Shown: positions 37,450-49,079 of the stretch, in pieces
How positions within the stretch are numbered: position 1 is the first letter of the stretch
Layout: each line of letters begins with the position of its first letter
The notes under the pieces: model-generated
Seen by the model: only the letters and a program-made list of their open reading frames with translations
What the model was told of the DNA's origin: nothing
The model's database searches: none
NCBI GenBank assembly: GCA_014529385.2
Contig: CM043946.1
Span: 34,178,558 to 34,242,557 of the forward strand
Direction: 5' to 3'
DNA from: Adiantum capillus-veneris
Lineage: Eukaryota > Streptophyta > Polypodiopsida > Polypodiales > Pteridaceae
DNA length: 64,000 nucleotides
Made by a program: the position numbers and the translations under genes

Positions 37450-39348
37450 AGCATTAATCTTCATTTGTGGTTGAGTAGCATGGTTGTTTGATCTCATCCG
37501 TTGTAATTGCCTCCTATAGAACCAATTGAATAATTTCTTTAGTGCATTGCTCCTTCTTTGTCCCCCTCCCTTTCTTCTACATCTAAAAAATGAAGTCCTC
37601 GCTTGATAGTAGTTTGCAAAATGTGTTCCATGCAGGTACAAAATATGCTAAATTAAAAAAAAAGGTTAGTTGAACTCATAGGATGCAATGTAAAATACTA
37701 TCCAGACTTTAAAAAGTAATTGAATACTCACCAAGTAATATGTGATGTCTTTTGCTCCCCAAGCGTGTGTGATAGAAGTTATTAAAAGATTTATTGTCTT
37801 TTTAAAATCATTTGCATAAGTAGAAGAGCTAACTTTTTGTTTCAAAATTTTCAAAAAATTATCAAGCTTCTTTCACACTTCCATGCATTTGTTGGCTACA
37901 TCTGGTCTACTTTTGACATTGGTTGCTATTACACAAAGATCCTTCCAGTAGTTCCACATAGCGTCAACTTGTTTGTTGTCATGGTTGCTCAAAAATCTAT
38001 TGGCTTTTGCTCCACCCATTGAAACATCTTGCAAAACATCACGCGTTTCTTTTGAAAGAGTAGGATATTTTTAAAGATGCACTTGACCACCATGAAAACC
38101 CATTCAAGAGAGCAAAGCCTCACATTTTTCTATGCACTTGTCTGCAAGTTTACTTGGCTTAATAGAATATGCATAATCAAGATGGAGTCAAAGCATTTTG
38201 TCCAAGATTCTAATCTCTGCATGCATTGTACATATATGTACATTTTTTAAATCTATTGTTAGAATTGGATCCCAAATCATAGAAGACGATGGGTAGTCAA
38301 TGATGTTCACACTATTTCTCGATGGTGGTTTTCCAACCTCGTGTTCTGCAAGCCATCCTTTTGTTCCAGTGTGCTTGCCATGCCTTACAGACTTGGATAC
38401 TTGGTATTGACACCTCCACATACACCAAACATGCACTTCAATGCTTTTAGGTTGGCACTCAAGTGCCATTCTACAATAAAGTCACCCATGCCATCTACAC
38501 GGAGTTGCTCACTTGCATTTTGGTCCTGTATAACAGAAGAGATATTGGTCTGCAAAAACAACCATTTCAATGTATTGTGATTTTCTAATGGTATTTGAGT
38601 TGCTCCAATCCACCAAAGCTCCATTTTTTATCGAGTTTTGTGGTATGGGGAGTCGATGTTACCCTTGCTATAATCCAATGCTCTATTCATTAGGGATGTG
38701 GATACTCTTTTCATTTTTTGACGTTTTTGAATTTAAGCTTCATCCAATTTCATAACAAATATAAGTTTTCCTTCACAATCTACTTCTCACATGTTATAGT
38801 ATCTCACCATAGCATATGGAACTTTTTTTATACTCATCCAAATGTTATTAAAAACATTATACTCAAAAGAAGATTTATTTTTTGTTTTTCATATGGCATC
38901 GTTCCTTCTGATAGTACTCTCCAAAATGTTCGGGTATTTCTTTGTTTAACAGAGTCCTTACTTTCCCAACATTGTGAGGCCTAGGCAACCCAAAAGCTTT
39001 AACCTTGTAATACTTTAGAACCTGAAACCAGGTTTTAGAGATGGCCTTGTAAATCCTTCTACTCACCCCCACTTTGTCACAAACTTCTTGCATTTGATAA
39101 GGCTGGACCAATAAACCCATATCTTTCAGTAAATTTTGAAATACTGATTTATTCTGAGTTTGATTTTCAGGAAGTTTCAAAAGTTTCAAAATGTCACTTT
39201 TGTTCATTACCTCATTCAAAAATCTCACCCTTTCTTGAACATTGGACATATCGAATCTTAAAAGGCTGGTCACATGTTCTCTAGTAATCTTTAATATTAG
39301 TTTCCTTTGTCCAAAACCTTCTGATAAGTTTACTACATCTCTCTTCAT
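37441..39348 (-). pseudogene. Unidentified, transposon-like protein gene, decayed
   Basis: The first open block (39348-38875) starts MKRDVVNLSEGFGQRK and includes VGVSRRIYKAISKTWFQVLK and PHNVGKVRTLLNKEIPEHF. Later blocks read in shifting frames: MGDFIVEWHLSANLKALKCM then CGGVNTKYPSL (about 38390-38490), WDPILTIDLKNVHICTMHAE and IRILDKML (about 38190-38270), GFHGGQVHL (about 38080). The pattern, with a C-G-G-x-N-x-K-Y-P motif, a His-containing helix and a Gly-rich turn, suggests a large catalytic protein such as a transposase, but I cannot name the family. Stops and frameshifts are frequent. Confidence 0.4.
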
Positions 39349-40009
39349 TTTACTTGTGCTCTTAATTCTATTGGAGTTTGTTTTAAAGTCTAAAGCTGAA
39401 GATTGTCTTGTTTTAGAGACGCTATTCGGTTTTCAATTTCTAAAATTCTTGCTGCATTTGAAGACAAGCAGTTTTGAGATATTGAATGTAATGTGTATGA
39501 TCAATGTGTAAATGAGATAGCCTAGAACTATATTCTAGTAAGCCATCAACCCCATCTCCAACAAATCTAATCAAATATTGAGGTGTGTGAAAAGATGGAT
39601 ACCTTCCAGTGCTAGGATGCGGTGGATACAAGCGCCCATCTGTCTAGACTGTCTATCAAAGACCAATTAAAAATGAAAATGAAGCACAACAACTTCGAAA
39701 CGAGGGAAAGAAACACATTCCGTAGTAGCATATTCTTGGCTTAGCTTAATGTTCAAGTGAAACTTGCGGTTATCACTAATGGAAGATGTATTACTCATTG
39801 TAAGTAATGAACACACAAAAAGTATAATGGAGATGATGTAGCAGCAGAACAAGGTGCATTAAAAAAGAAGAGAGAAAGATCATGAAAGGTCAGAGAGAAA
39901 AAAGAGAGATTGAGTGATTCAAAAGTGATAACAACTATTTTCTGCCAAGTGAAGTAAATGAGAAAATTTTTTGAGGTGAGCCGCAAAGGAATGTAAAGAA
40001 AACGATATC
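39349..40009. other. No gene identified
   Basis: AT-rich sequence upstream of the 37441-39348 gene. Nothing recognised. Confidence 0.4.
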
Positions 40010-40260
40010 CACTATAAGAGGTTATGTGCACTTGTGACGCTTCTAGTGACGGAAATACATTGGGTTTTTATACTCCCCCGTGTTGCTAAGACCGTCGCTA
40101 CGGGAATGTCGCTATACGCGTCACTATTTGCGAGGCTATTTGCATCGCTATATAGAGATTCTTATAGCAATGCAGATAGCAACGGTTGCAGGCTTCCTAT
40201 AGCGACGCTCATAGCGATGTTGCAGAGCCTTATTTCGTGATGCTTATAGAGACGCTTGAG
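40010..40260 (+). mobile_element. CACTA-type transposon end with subterminal repeats
   Basis: CACTATAAGAGG at 40010 matches the usual CACTA terminus. The next 240 bases hold many short copies, in both directions, of a TAGCGACG/CGTCGCTA motif (for example gaccgtcgctacgg, tgtcgctatacgcgtcac, tatagcgacgctcatagcga). Such subterminal repeats bind the CACTA transposase. The element would extend to the right. I did not find its other end. Confidence 0.6.
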
Positions 40261-40273
40261 AGTAAAAATATTT

Positions 40274-40304
40274 GGGTGGCAGGGCATTGAATGCCCTACC
40301 ACCC
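40274..40304. repeat. 14-bp stem hairpin
   Basis: GGGTGGCAGGGCAT, loop TGA, ATGCCCTACCACCC: inverted copies with one mismatch, just inside the CACTA-like end. Confidence 0.85.
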
Positions 40305-40891
40305 ATCAACCATATTGAATGTTTCAATAATAGAGTAAACCTAAATGAATCCAAGATAATCTCAAATTCACCTTTGAACGAAAGTGCAAGGTACAGACCC
40401 AAAGTAGTCACCCACAAGACAATATAACCATTAACTCCATATTGCATAGTATTGTTTGCAGAATAAAGATACAAAACTGACAAAAGTAATTGGACGAAAG
40501 TAGATTGACGAAAGTAAATCAATGAAAATTATACACATCATAGACAAAATCACTTGATTGTTAAGCTTTGCAAATGTAATAGTTACAACACAATTGTCAT
40601 TATTGAGAAAATACACGGTTTTCCAATAGTTACAAAAAGACGTATACACTTCATCTCAATATACAATCTATGAAAAAAGGAAGCTAATGCTATCTGGCTA
40701 CGACTATGGCTAGACTGAGGTCGTCTAATCAGATGTCTCATCGTGTCCAAGCAGAGTATCTGTCTGATTTTGTAGGAAAAAACAATAAGACGTACTTTCT
40801 GTAAGTTTAAACATATAATTATAAAACAATTGATTTTCTTATCTTATCATTAAAATACAACAAATGTAAAAGAGTAAAGTGAAATACCAAC

Positions 40892-41160
40892 CATGCCACC
40901 ATGAGAACTCAGAATGTCCATCAGGGCATTTAAGCCCTTTCTGCCTGGCGTACTTACGCTCGTACGGTGTGGGGTCACGTCCTGTCATCGACCACTGTTC
41001 AAAACATACAAAGAATCCATTATGTTAGAATTTAAAAGTACAAATAAACGTAACTATCAAATCTAAAGAGCAATGCAAAAACACTTACAAAATCGACCTC
41101 AAATGATGCCCACTCGCTGTTGGGGGATATGTGTTCGCTACGTGAGTCGGGCAGGCACCG
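40892..41160 (-). CDS. Two putative exons of an unidentified, possibly CACTA-borne, gene
   Basis: On the minus strand one exon reads HISPNSEWASFEVDF and ends at a consensus donor GTAAGTGT (41081-41088). After an 86-base intron an acceptor (TTTTGAACAG) opens SMTGRDPTPYERKYARQKG and GLKCPDGHSEFSWWHGW. Both splice sites and a Cys/Trp-rich sequence support real exons, but both ends are lost. Position near the CACTA-like end suggests transposon coding sequence. Family not recognised. Confidence 0.4.
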
Positions 41161-41800
41161 GGCCTCTGGCTGTGGGAGGCGTCAAGAGAACAAGAACAAC
41201 AGGTGAAAAAGGCTTTTCACTGTAACCCTCAATTAATCAATTTAAGGTCTGAATACATTCTACTGCCAATAGCCAAGTCGGGATGTTAATAGCACCGACA
41301 CTTAGGTTCATTGAAATCAAGGAGTTTAGGCTCCCATTACAGTTACTCGGGCCATTAACGGCTCCGTGATTTAACAAAAGGATTAACTACGTTTACGATG
41401 CCGTCGATGATCAAAATTTTCCTCCATGTCGTATTTCCATGCTTTGGATGTCGTTGAACTTTATGTATTTGCATTGCTTTCTATTACTGAGCTCGAGAGA
41501 TCTTTCCTTTCTTCAAAGAGGACGATATAGAGAGAGAGATTTCCCTCCTTGACCTCGTCTCAAGTTTCTCGCCTTTAATTTCTTTGGTGGCTTGTTTAAT
41601 CTCGACCTTGCTTGGAATGTCCTCTTGCTTCGGCTTGCTCAAACCTCGACCTCGATCTTCCCTTCTTGACAAGGCTTGTCCGGTGAATCTCCTTCTTCTC
41701 CTTTGCCAAGCTTGCCTTTGTTCAAGTTTGAGAGCACGAGAAATTGGAGCTATTGTCCTCCTTGTTAAGTATGGAGCCTGATTTACCCTTGTAATTTTTT
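41161..41800. other. No gene identified
   Basis: Between the putative exons and the copia LTR. It may include the missing beginning of that LTR. The frame at 41484-41672 (minus) is Lys/Arg-rich but unsupported. Confidence 0.35.
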
Positions 41801-42445
41801 GTGGTAAAAGCGCACATTTGTAAGGCCCCCATTATGAGGAGAAGCCATCGTGCGTGACGGAAAATCACTCACCGGAAACCAAAATTTTCACGGACAAGAA
41901 TCAGGGGCCGGAATACTATGGCCGGACGGCGGCCGGAAAGTGGTCGAAAAACAACCGGTTGGTTGGCCGGTGGCCGGTAGTCAATGGCCGGTGGCCGGTG
42001 GTCGGAAGTCAATAGCGGACTTGTCTTCTCAAGGGCGGCCACACATGGGCGGATTGGAGGGTCCGATTTGGACTTATTCGCACAAGGGCGGCTACACATG
42101 GCTGCCTCTGATAAGAGAGGGCAGCCCTTTTGGCCTATAAAAGGAGGCTATTTCTACACACATTTCATAGTGTGAAGTTGATGCAGCAGGGTGAGTGTGA
42201 GGTGGTGAGAGTGAAGCGAGGCGGGAGCTCCATTAAGGGTATAATCCCTTTGTAAACTACTTCTTGTTTTGAAGTACTAAAGCCATTGTGTGGCTGCTTT
42301 CTCGTGGACGTAGCCCACATTGGGTGAACCATGTATATCGTGTGTACTCTCTCTCTCTACTCTATAATCTCGTGTATGTAAATCTGTCTCTCTCCATTAA
42401 GTAATCTACTCAGTTATCTATTTGGCTATGTCTTATTTCCTAACA
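41801..42445 (+). repeat. 3' part of a copia 5' LTR (start not located)
   Basis: Ends CCTAACA at 42445, right before a primer-binding site. It contains CCTATAAAAGGAGG (42134-42147) and CT-rich leader-like sequence downstream. The upstream TG terminus could not be fixed, and no matching 3' LTR is in the window. It includes a GC-rich run of short ccggtggccgg repeats (about 41920-42010). Confidence 0.6.
42136..42142 (+). promoter_or_regulatory. TATA box of the copia LTR
   Basis: TATAAAA in the context GGCCTATAAAAGGAGG, about 380 bases before the gag ATG. Confidence 0.65.
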
Positions 42446-42447
42446 AC

Positions 42448-42459
42448 TGGTATTAGAGC
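42448..42459 (+). other. Primer-binding site of the copia element
   Basis: TGGTATTAGAGC, one mismatch from the initiator-Met tRNA site TGGTATCAGAGC, two bases after the LTR end. Confidence 0.85.
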
Positions 42460-42517
42460 AAGGTTTGCTCTTAGCTAACTATCTCAAGGAAAGGATTCCT
42501 TGAATTGAGTGGGAGTT

Positions 42518-43261
42518 ATGGAGGAGGAAGGAAAGCTCAAGATTGAGAAGTTCAATGGCAAAAACTACCAACATTGGAAGATGCAGATTGAAGACTATCT
42601 CTACCAGAAGGACCTCTATTTGCCACTAGGCAGTCTTGCGAAGAAGCCCGCAACAATGGCAGATGAAGCATGGTTTGTCCTTGATCGAAAGGCACTAGGA
42701 ACAATCCGGTTAAGCTTGGCGTCAACGGTGGCCTTCAATGTTTTGGAGATGAAGACCACGGAGGACTTGATGAAGTCACTTGATGACTTCTACGAGAAAC
42801 CATCAGCATCCAATAAGGTATTTCTTATGAAGCGCTTGTTCAATCTAAAGATTGCAGAGAATGGTTTAGTTGCAGAACACCTAAATGACTTTAACACAAA
42901 CATTAGTCAACTTCGATCGGTGAAAATCAATTTCGATGACGAAGTGCGAGCTCTCCTTATACTATCATCTCTACCGGATAGTTGGGACAGCCTTGTGATG
43001 GCTGTAAGTAATTCTATCTCTGGTATAAATACTCTTAAGTTTGATGATGTTGTGGGTGTTCTCCTAAGCGAGGAAATATGAAGGAGAAGCACAGGAGAAT
43101 CATCAAGTGCTGCATTGTCAGTGGAAACAAGAGGAAGGCCTAAGGAGAGGTTCAAAAGCCAAAAGGGTCGTGATCGCTCAAGACGGAGCAAGTCACACAC
43201 AAAGTCAGTTCTTGAATGTTGGAACTGCGGCAAGAAGGGCCACATCAAGAAGGATTATTCG
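42518..43261 (+). pseudogene. Copia Gag, truncated
   Basis: The ATG at 42518 (MEEEGKLKIEKFNGKNYQHW) begins a typical copia capsid with WKMQIEDYLYQKDL and LLILSSLPDSWDSLV. A TGA at 43079 interrupts a frame that goes on to a zinc knuckle CWNCGKKGHIKKDY, whose last Cys is Tyr. The frame then runs into a gypsy LTR fragment at about 43262, so protease, integrase and reverse transcriptase are missing. Gag would package the element RNA. This copy is defective on three counts. Confidence 0.88.
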
Positions 43262-43740
43262 CATTGGTCCACCTCTATGGTCATCCAATAGGATTTGAAT
43301 ACACTTTGGGGGCAATTGGGCTAGGAACTTGACATCTATCAACTATGCCCTTTGAGTGTGTGTGTGTGTGTGTGTTGTCTCACAAGCTTCTCTCTCTACC
43401 CCTACCTTTAGGGATCTCTCCTCCTCTTCAGGAGTCATGGAAGACTTTTTGGTCATCACTAAACCATCCAATTCCACTAAAGATGACCATTGGAATTTAC
43501 CTAACAATTTTAGAACCTTTGCATTTTGGAAGTCTTAATTGGCTGAACCTTAGGGTCTTTGAAGCCCATTGTTGCACATTGCTCTTTTGCAGATGGATCC
43601 CCCTTTGGATCTCTACTATGGCCGGTCTTCCAGCTTAACCAATATTCTAGCTTTTTCTCCCCTGGTACTTCCCCAGATTAAATGATCAGTTTAACATGAG
43701 AAAATCATTTAGGAGAATTAGATATTAGTTATTATGACAT
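43262..43740 (-). repeat. Fragment of an element-A-type LTR, minus orientation
   Basis: Aligns with about 905-1404 of element A: cattggtcca at the left and agatattagttattatgaca at the right, with a TG-repeat between. Its 43740 edge is a true LTR end. Its left edge is a break joined to the copia Gag. Confidence 0.8.
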
Positions 43741-44225
43741 GGTAAGATTACCCGACGGTATGTTCTTAGCTCAAAAATTATTCTTTTGAAGATGCTAGGT
43801 GGATGCAAGGAATACAGCTTAAGGATAGTATGAACCTTGTCAATGCTTACAATGCCACATTAGAGTAAGCAAACGTACAAATTTCTTTTAAATGACCAAT
43901 GTTTTTGTCTTATAAGAATAGTTCTCTTTTATTGTGCACAAATTTAAATAGTATTTATGCTTAGAATCATGTTTGTGAGATGATGACGTCTCTCAAACAC
44001 CAAGTAGAATTTGTCCCTCTACTTTGGAGAATGAAATGAACTAACAAGCAGAGATGCTTGCGGAAGTTATGTCTCCCAAGCACCAAATGGATTAGTCATC
44101 CATTTGGAAAGATGTCGTAGAGTTAAAATAAATCCTCTACCCACTAAGAGGAATTGACTAATGACTAAGGCTTTATCTCTTCCACCTCATAGTCGAGGGC
44201 GACTATGATTTCAAGAGAGAGGTAA
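43741..44225 (+). pseudogene. C-terminal pol remnant and 3' flank of a second gypsy copy
   Basis: Plus-strand sequence matching the end of element A pol: tttgaagatgctaggtgg encodes the same DARW motif, and the match continues to the stop near 43866. The element A 3' untranslated region follows, with polypurine tract TTTCAAGAGAGAGGTAA (44209-44225). Only this tail remains. Confidence 0.8.
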
Positions 44226-45565
44226 TGTCATAAAATATAATATCTAACCAACCCAAATGATTTTCTCATATTAAACTGATCATTTAATTTGGGAGAATAA
44301 ACGTGAACAAGGGTTAAGATATAGACATGTGCTTACAGATCTTTCTCAACACGGGGCCAATAGTAAAGGGGCCCAAATGAGGGATGGTCTATCAAAGATC
44401 AAGGCTAACCAATGGAGCTTAAATAATTTAGGGCTATATTCATTGAAGACCTCCAATAGTTAGTGTTAAAAGTCCTTTGACCTTAGGTAAGCTAGGGTTG
44501 TGCTTGAGGTGGGAACCCGACCCAAGATTGAGGTGCTTGTTGTGCTTGATGACTAAGATTCTTGAGATGCTTGAAGTGCTTGATGATTGAGAATCTTGAG
44601 ATTCTTTTCATTCATGAGATGCTTGGGTTGTACTTGAAATGGGAACCCAGCCCAAGCTTGAGGGGATTAAGGACTGATCTTGTGGTGAGAAATGGGCCCA
44701 AGATTGAGGGGTTTGAGGTGTCACAAAAGTCAAATCATATCCCTACAAAGAGGGGGCGAGCCATGCAATAGGAGGGGGTGGTTGCTTGACCACTATCTCT
44801 CCCAAAGGGCACCCCTTGGTCAAGATGCAAGTGGGACACATGTCAAGCCCCTAGCTAGGTTACCCTCAAGGAGTGTCCAAAGCTTATTGGTTGGCCTCCC
44901 AAGGGGTCCAATGATAATTAAGTAGATGAAATTTATTTTAGCATTAATCAAGTCCTATCTCTCAAAGGGGAAAGAGGTACACTTGTCCCAAGGCTACCCT
45001 TGTTGCTTGATATGCCCTTGCATGTGATTGGCTAGCCCTGGAGAGGTCCAATGATATTGAAGCATGAGCTAAAAGGGGGGGTCAACCAAAGAAAGCTAGG
45101 AGGTTGCTTGAGGGGTATACTCTCCCTCACACACTCACGCACACTCTCATTGTGAGTAGTGCAAAGTTTAAGAGCTCCATCGATAAGTTGAGAGCCTACA
45201 CCAACACTCTTGGCTATGGAATGCAAATCCAACCAAGAGCCATGCTTCAATGCTTAAGCTTTCCATCTTCTCCATATTCATTACTATGCTATTATGTATG
45301 CTAGCTTGTATTAAATGTTTCTTCTTCCTCTTCCCTACCCTCATTCCGTGCTAGCTCTCTCCACCTTCGAAGGTTTTCGAGGCCTTGGGATTGAGGCTTG
45401 GGATAGTTAATTCTTTTTACAAAGTTCATGTTATGCTCGTGATGCATGAAACTTTCCATCTTCATAGCATCACCTAGGTCACAAGGAACACAAAGAGTGT
45501 ATTGTACCAAGTCTCTCTTGATGGGAGAAACTATAATACAAATGCCTATTGGAGGGGGGGTTAGT
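44226..45565 (+). repeat. Diverged 3' LTR of an element-A-type gypsy, plus orientation
   Basis: Begins TGTCATAAAATATAATATC after the polypurine tract. Its interior matches the reverse complement of 7129-8720 at many points, such as the GGAATGCAAATCCAACCAAG block near 45217 and the gggagaaactataatacaaa block near 45521. Similarity fades after about 45565 and the expected TGTTACA end is not seen. Much older than element A. Confidence 0.78.
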
Positions 45566-46331
45566 TTTTTGCAAGCTTAATTCAATGAGTTTTTATCGGA
45601 AATTGCCTTTTTTGTGCGAGATTTTCTCCACTCTAAATACATGAGGAGGGATGACATGTATGTTCTCCTTTCCATATGACATCCCTAATTCCTAGTGGAG
45701 TGAACTAGATGCAATCTAGCATTAGGTACTTCACTTTGAGTGCTAACGCTAAAATAAAAAATGGAAAAAAAAGAACAAGGACATTTCTCATTGCAAATCA
45801 ACTACTTCTATTTATTTTGTCTATTCAACTCTACATTTAGTATAATTGGGAGCCAAAAAAATCCAATCCAACCTAATCATATTGCAAATAACAAAAGCCA
45901 AAATATAAGCAAGGACTCTCCTCAAATAAACACAACCCTTGTTTCAAACTCCAAATGCCCCAAGGAAACAATTACCATCCATCCTATATGCAAGGAGACA
46001 TTGTCAAGGAATAACCTAGCATAGATAAAAAACTATAACCAAAAAGATATTAATTATCCTTCACAAACATAAGCACTAAGACAAAAGCAAGTCTCTTGTA
46101 AAGAAAAAGGTCTTTATCCACGCTACATATTTAGTTACATAGTAACCACCATCATATACATGTAACTTTAAGATTAAGGAATGACTAAACACACACACAA
46201 GAAAAGAAGTTAATGAAAAACTTCAAAGGTACAAAATCTAAAGTTTCCTCAAAGAGTGTTTGTTACCAAAAACAAGTAGTCTTTCAATCCAATAAAGGTA
46301 GCTAGAAAGAACATTTTTGTCCTCTCATATC
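45566..46331. other. No gene identified
   Basis: AT-rich. The frame 45761-46024 (plus) has no family features. Confidence 0.4.
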
Positions 46332-46492
46332 TCATGCAAATTTTGCAAGGCATGCTTTAGCCAGCTCAACATCATCCTCTATCCCTAGATAATGTCTCTT
46401 CATTAGCTCTCAAGATGCATGTCTTAGGCCTCCACATCCAGCAAAAATATCCAAAATAGCATCTCCTTCATCCGAAAGTCGGCACTAACCAT
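46332..46492 (-). CDS. Last exon: SAM-binding motif of a DNA-methyltransferase-like fold
   Basis: After acceptor TTTTGCCACAG (46493-46495) the exon reads SDEGDAILDIFAGCGGLRHA and then HYLGIEDDVELAKACLAKF, ending at 46332. The hydrophobic strand plus D-x-F-A-G-C-G-G is the glycine-rich motif I of Rossmann-fold methyltransferases. G-I-E-D-D fits the acidic end of strand 2 (motif II). This end-of-protein placement after a PPW box resembles beta-class N4-cytosine or N6-adenine DNA methyltransferases. A TGA at 46410-46412 interrupts it, probably a former Trp codon. Confidence 0.55.
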
Positions 46493-46780
46493 CTGTGGCA
46501 AAAAGGAATTTCAAAAAAATATATTCTACGATAAGATTTTTTTAAAAACCGCAACAAATAAATATGATGATTTCCCATCTCCCTAAAAAACATAAGAGAC
46601 CTTTCTGTACCACCTCGAATATAGTATCCATGTACCAAAGTGCATGGAAATGGACTCTTCTTTTTGTTCTCTATAATGAAACTTCTTTGAGCATTGAATA
46701 ATTTTTTTTGCAACCTCTTCACTTGCCTCACGGTCAATTAGAGGAAGATTACAAGGTTCTCGATAGAACATAGTTAGTGC

Positions 46781-47105
46781 CAATGTTTCAACCTACAATT
46801 ACACAAAAACTTCTCATGTTATCATTTCCATAGTATAAACATATACACATGGGTGAAAGCTACATTTACACAAAAATGGGTAAAAGCTACGTAGTGACAA
46901 TGTTTCAACCTACAATTACACAAACACTTCTAATGTTATCACCTCAATAATATAAACACATACACATGGGTGATAGCTACAATTACAAGAAAATGTGTGA
47001 AAGCTACAACATAGTTAGTGCCAATGTTTCAACCTATAATCACACAAAACCTTCTCATGTTATCGTCTCCATCGTATAAACACATACACATGGATGAAAG
47101 CTAAT
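46781..47105. repeat. Intronic tandem repeat, period about 117-124 bp, 2.7 copies
   Basis: Starts at 46781, 46898 and 47022, each with caatgtttcaacctacaatt or close, then cttctcatgttatc and acacatgg. The repeat overlaps the acceptor side of the intron between two methyltransferase exons. Confidence 0.88.
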
Positions 47106-47131
47106 ATTTGAGATGTGTGTACTCACTTGTT

Positions 47132-47468
47132 CTCCATTCTCATATAAATAACTTGATTTCCCATGAAGAGACATCATCCGATGCATCACAAGCCCAACCT
47201 TCCTTCCCACCTTGTGTATTTTAGAAAGGTGATCCATAAGTCTCAAACACACAAACCATCCCTCATCAACCATGAAAAAGGCAGCAAAGCTAAGTGTGGC
47301 ATGTATCGATGATTTGCTAATCTTGTTCCATGGGGGACAACCATCCACATTTACATCTACCACTCGTAAGCCCGTGGAAAAATCAGCCCACACAAGCCGA
47401 GAAACTGTGTCTAAGGGAGAGCCTGTGTGAGATACTGATGTAGCTATCTTAGTTAGAAAATTTTCCAC
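47132..47468 (-). CDS. Exon with PPW catalytic-type motif
   Basis: Reads MENFLTKIATSVSHTG and LRVVDVNVDGCPPWNKIS, then FFMVDEGWFVCLRLMDHL. It ends at donor CAA|GTGAGT (near 47131). A hydrophobic strand followed by C-P-P-W resembles motif IV (D/S/N-P-P-Y/W) of amino-methyltransferases. The later Gly-Trp strand fits the next strand of the fold. The Cys in the first position is unusual. Confidence 0.5.
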
Positions 47469-49079
47469 AGTGTATGGAAAGAATCAAAGAGGTGTCATTA
47501 TGTAATAGAAGTATGAAAAAATCAATGTGACTTGTGAGACTCAAGGTTTCCACCTATGTGATCCCTCGCTAAACAATGTGGATTTATACCACCAAAATTT
47601 TGTGACACAAACACTCATCATCTACCAACAAATTTCAAAGAAGATATAAGATTAGTTTTCCAAGCACATGTTTGTGACGATAAACCATTTGTACTTGTGG
47701 TCTTTTCTTGAACTTTATGCAAAGTGTCAAGTTGTCTCTTTGTGCATCTCTCACACACAAGCTGAGATGAGGTAGATGTAGCCACTCGGTGTGAGGTGGG
47801 GGCTGTTGTAGTGGGAGGCTATTGTAGTGGGTAGATTTACATTTGGATCTGGTGAAGCTAGTGGAGAGTTTTCATGAGGTGGAGAATCTCTATGACTTTC
47901 AGTATGAGTTGTCTCAATGCTTTCAAACTCTATGGAGCATTTAACCGAATGAAAAAGGCAAGTAGTGAGATTTAAGAGGCCCTATAGATTTATCTTTGAA
48001 AAATCCAAAATTCTGCATGGTTTAGCAATTAGAACATACCTTTCCATAAGTTCTCCTCACTTGGAGCACATGTCCAAGTGGATAGTCTAACCACCAAGGG
48101 CATCTCTCAAGATCCCATTCAGAAAACACCTCTCTCCACCCATGCCTTAGGATACATAGTGTCCTTGAAATACCATTTTCCCAATCTTTCACTTCTCCCT
48201 TCTCATCCATGAGACCTTCATCAATGAGTTGATGGATCCACCTAAGTATAAATAATCAATAAACAATCAAATATTTCTCTAAATATATTCTATATCATGC
48301 ATTCATGAATGGTGTTCCAAAGTCAAATTGTGGACTACAGTATAATTGTATACAACTCTCTTAACAGCCTCCTCAATTGAAGGTTTCTTTTCTCCCTCCT
48401 TCACTTTAGAAAGATCTTTATACACTTCATGGAATCTCCATCATACATTCATTATTAGTTGCTCTTTCACCCACTTTCCAAATCCATCTGCAGGCACATC
48501 ATCATAAATTGAAAGCCCCTGCACAATAGTCTCTCCCTCATCTATTAGCTCCTCCCAATAAAGTTCCTTTCTCATGTGCAACAATGTCTTTTTGGAGTCC
48601 CCAAACATCTCTATAGTTTCCTCATCCTTCACCTTTTCTATCATAAGCATATGCAACACTTTCTTCTTCCTATTTATTAAAAGAATATCATAGTAAATAG
48701 TTGACTCAAAACTTTGAATGAATACAATATTTTGAGGATTGTATCTATTTTGGCATAGCTCCCTGCTCGAACACAAGACATGGCTAGAGTGTAGAGTTTT
48801 TCCTTTGTTAGGGCAACGATTCCCTTCTTTGACCAATCATAGAGGATCTGAAAGAACCCATTGCCATTATTTGGATTTGCAATGGTGAGCATTTTGTATG
48901 CTCTATCTCTGAATCTTTGCTCCAAGGTTCCTTTTGCCTTCTCACACTTTGTAACATACTCCTCCAAGCCTGGGCTATGTCTATTAATGGAAGCTATAGA
49001 CATCTTCACTGCGCTATCAAAAGAGGTCTGCAAAATTTGAAAACCTGTATGCTCATTGTTAAACCATAATATATACAAT

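Noticed and set aside
40274-40304. Rho-independent terminator
   Set aside because: Strong stem but no U-tract, and the genome is eukaryotic.
30627-41160. Endogenised giant-virus DNA as source of the histone, protease and methyltransferase genes
   Set aside because: The blocks have spliceosomal introns with canonical sites. No capsid, packaging ATPase or viral polymerase is seen. Transposon or host origin is simpler.
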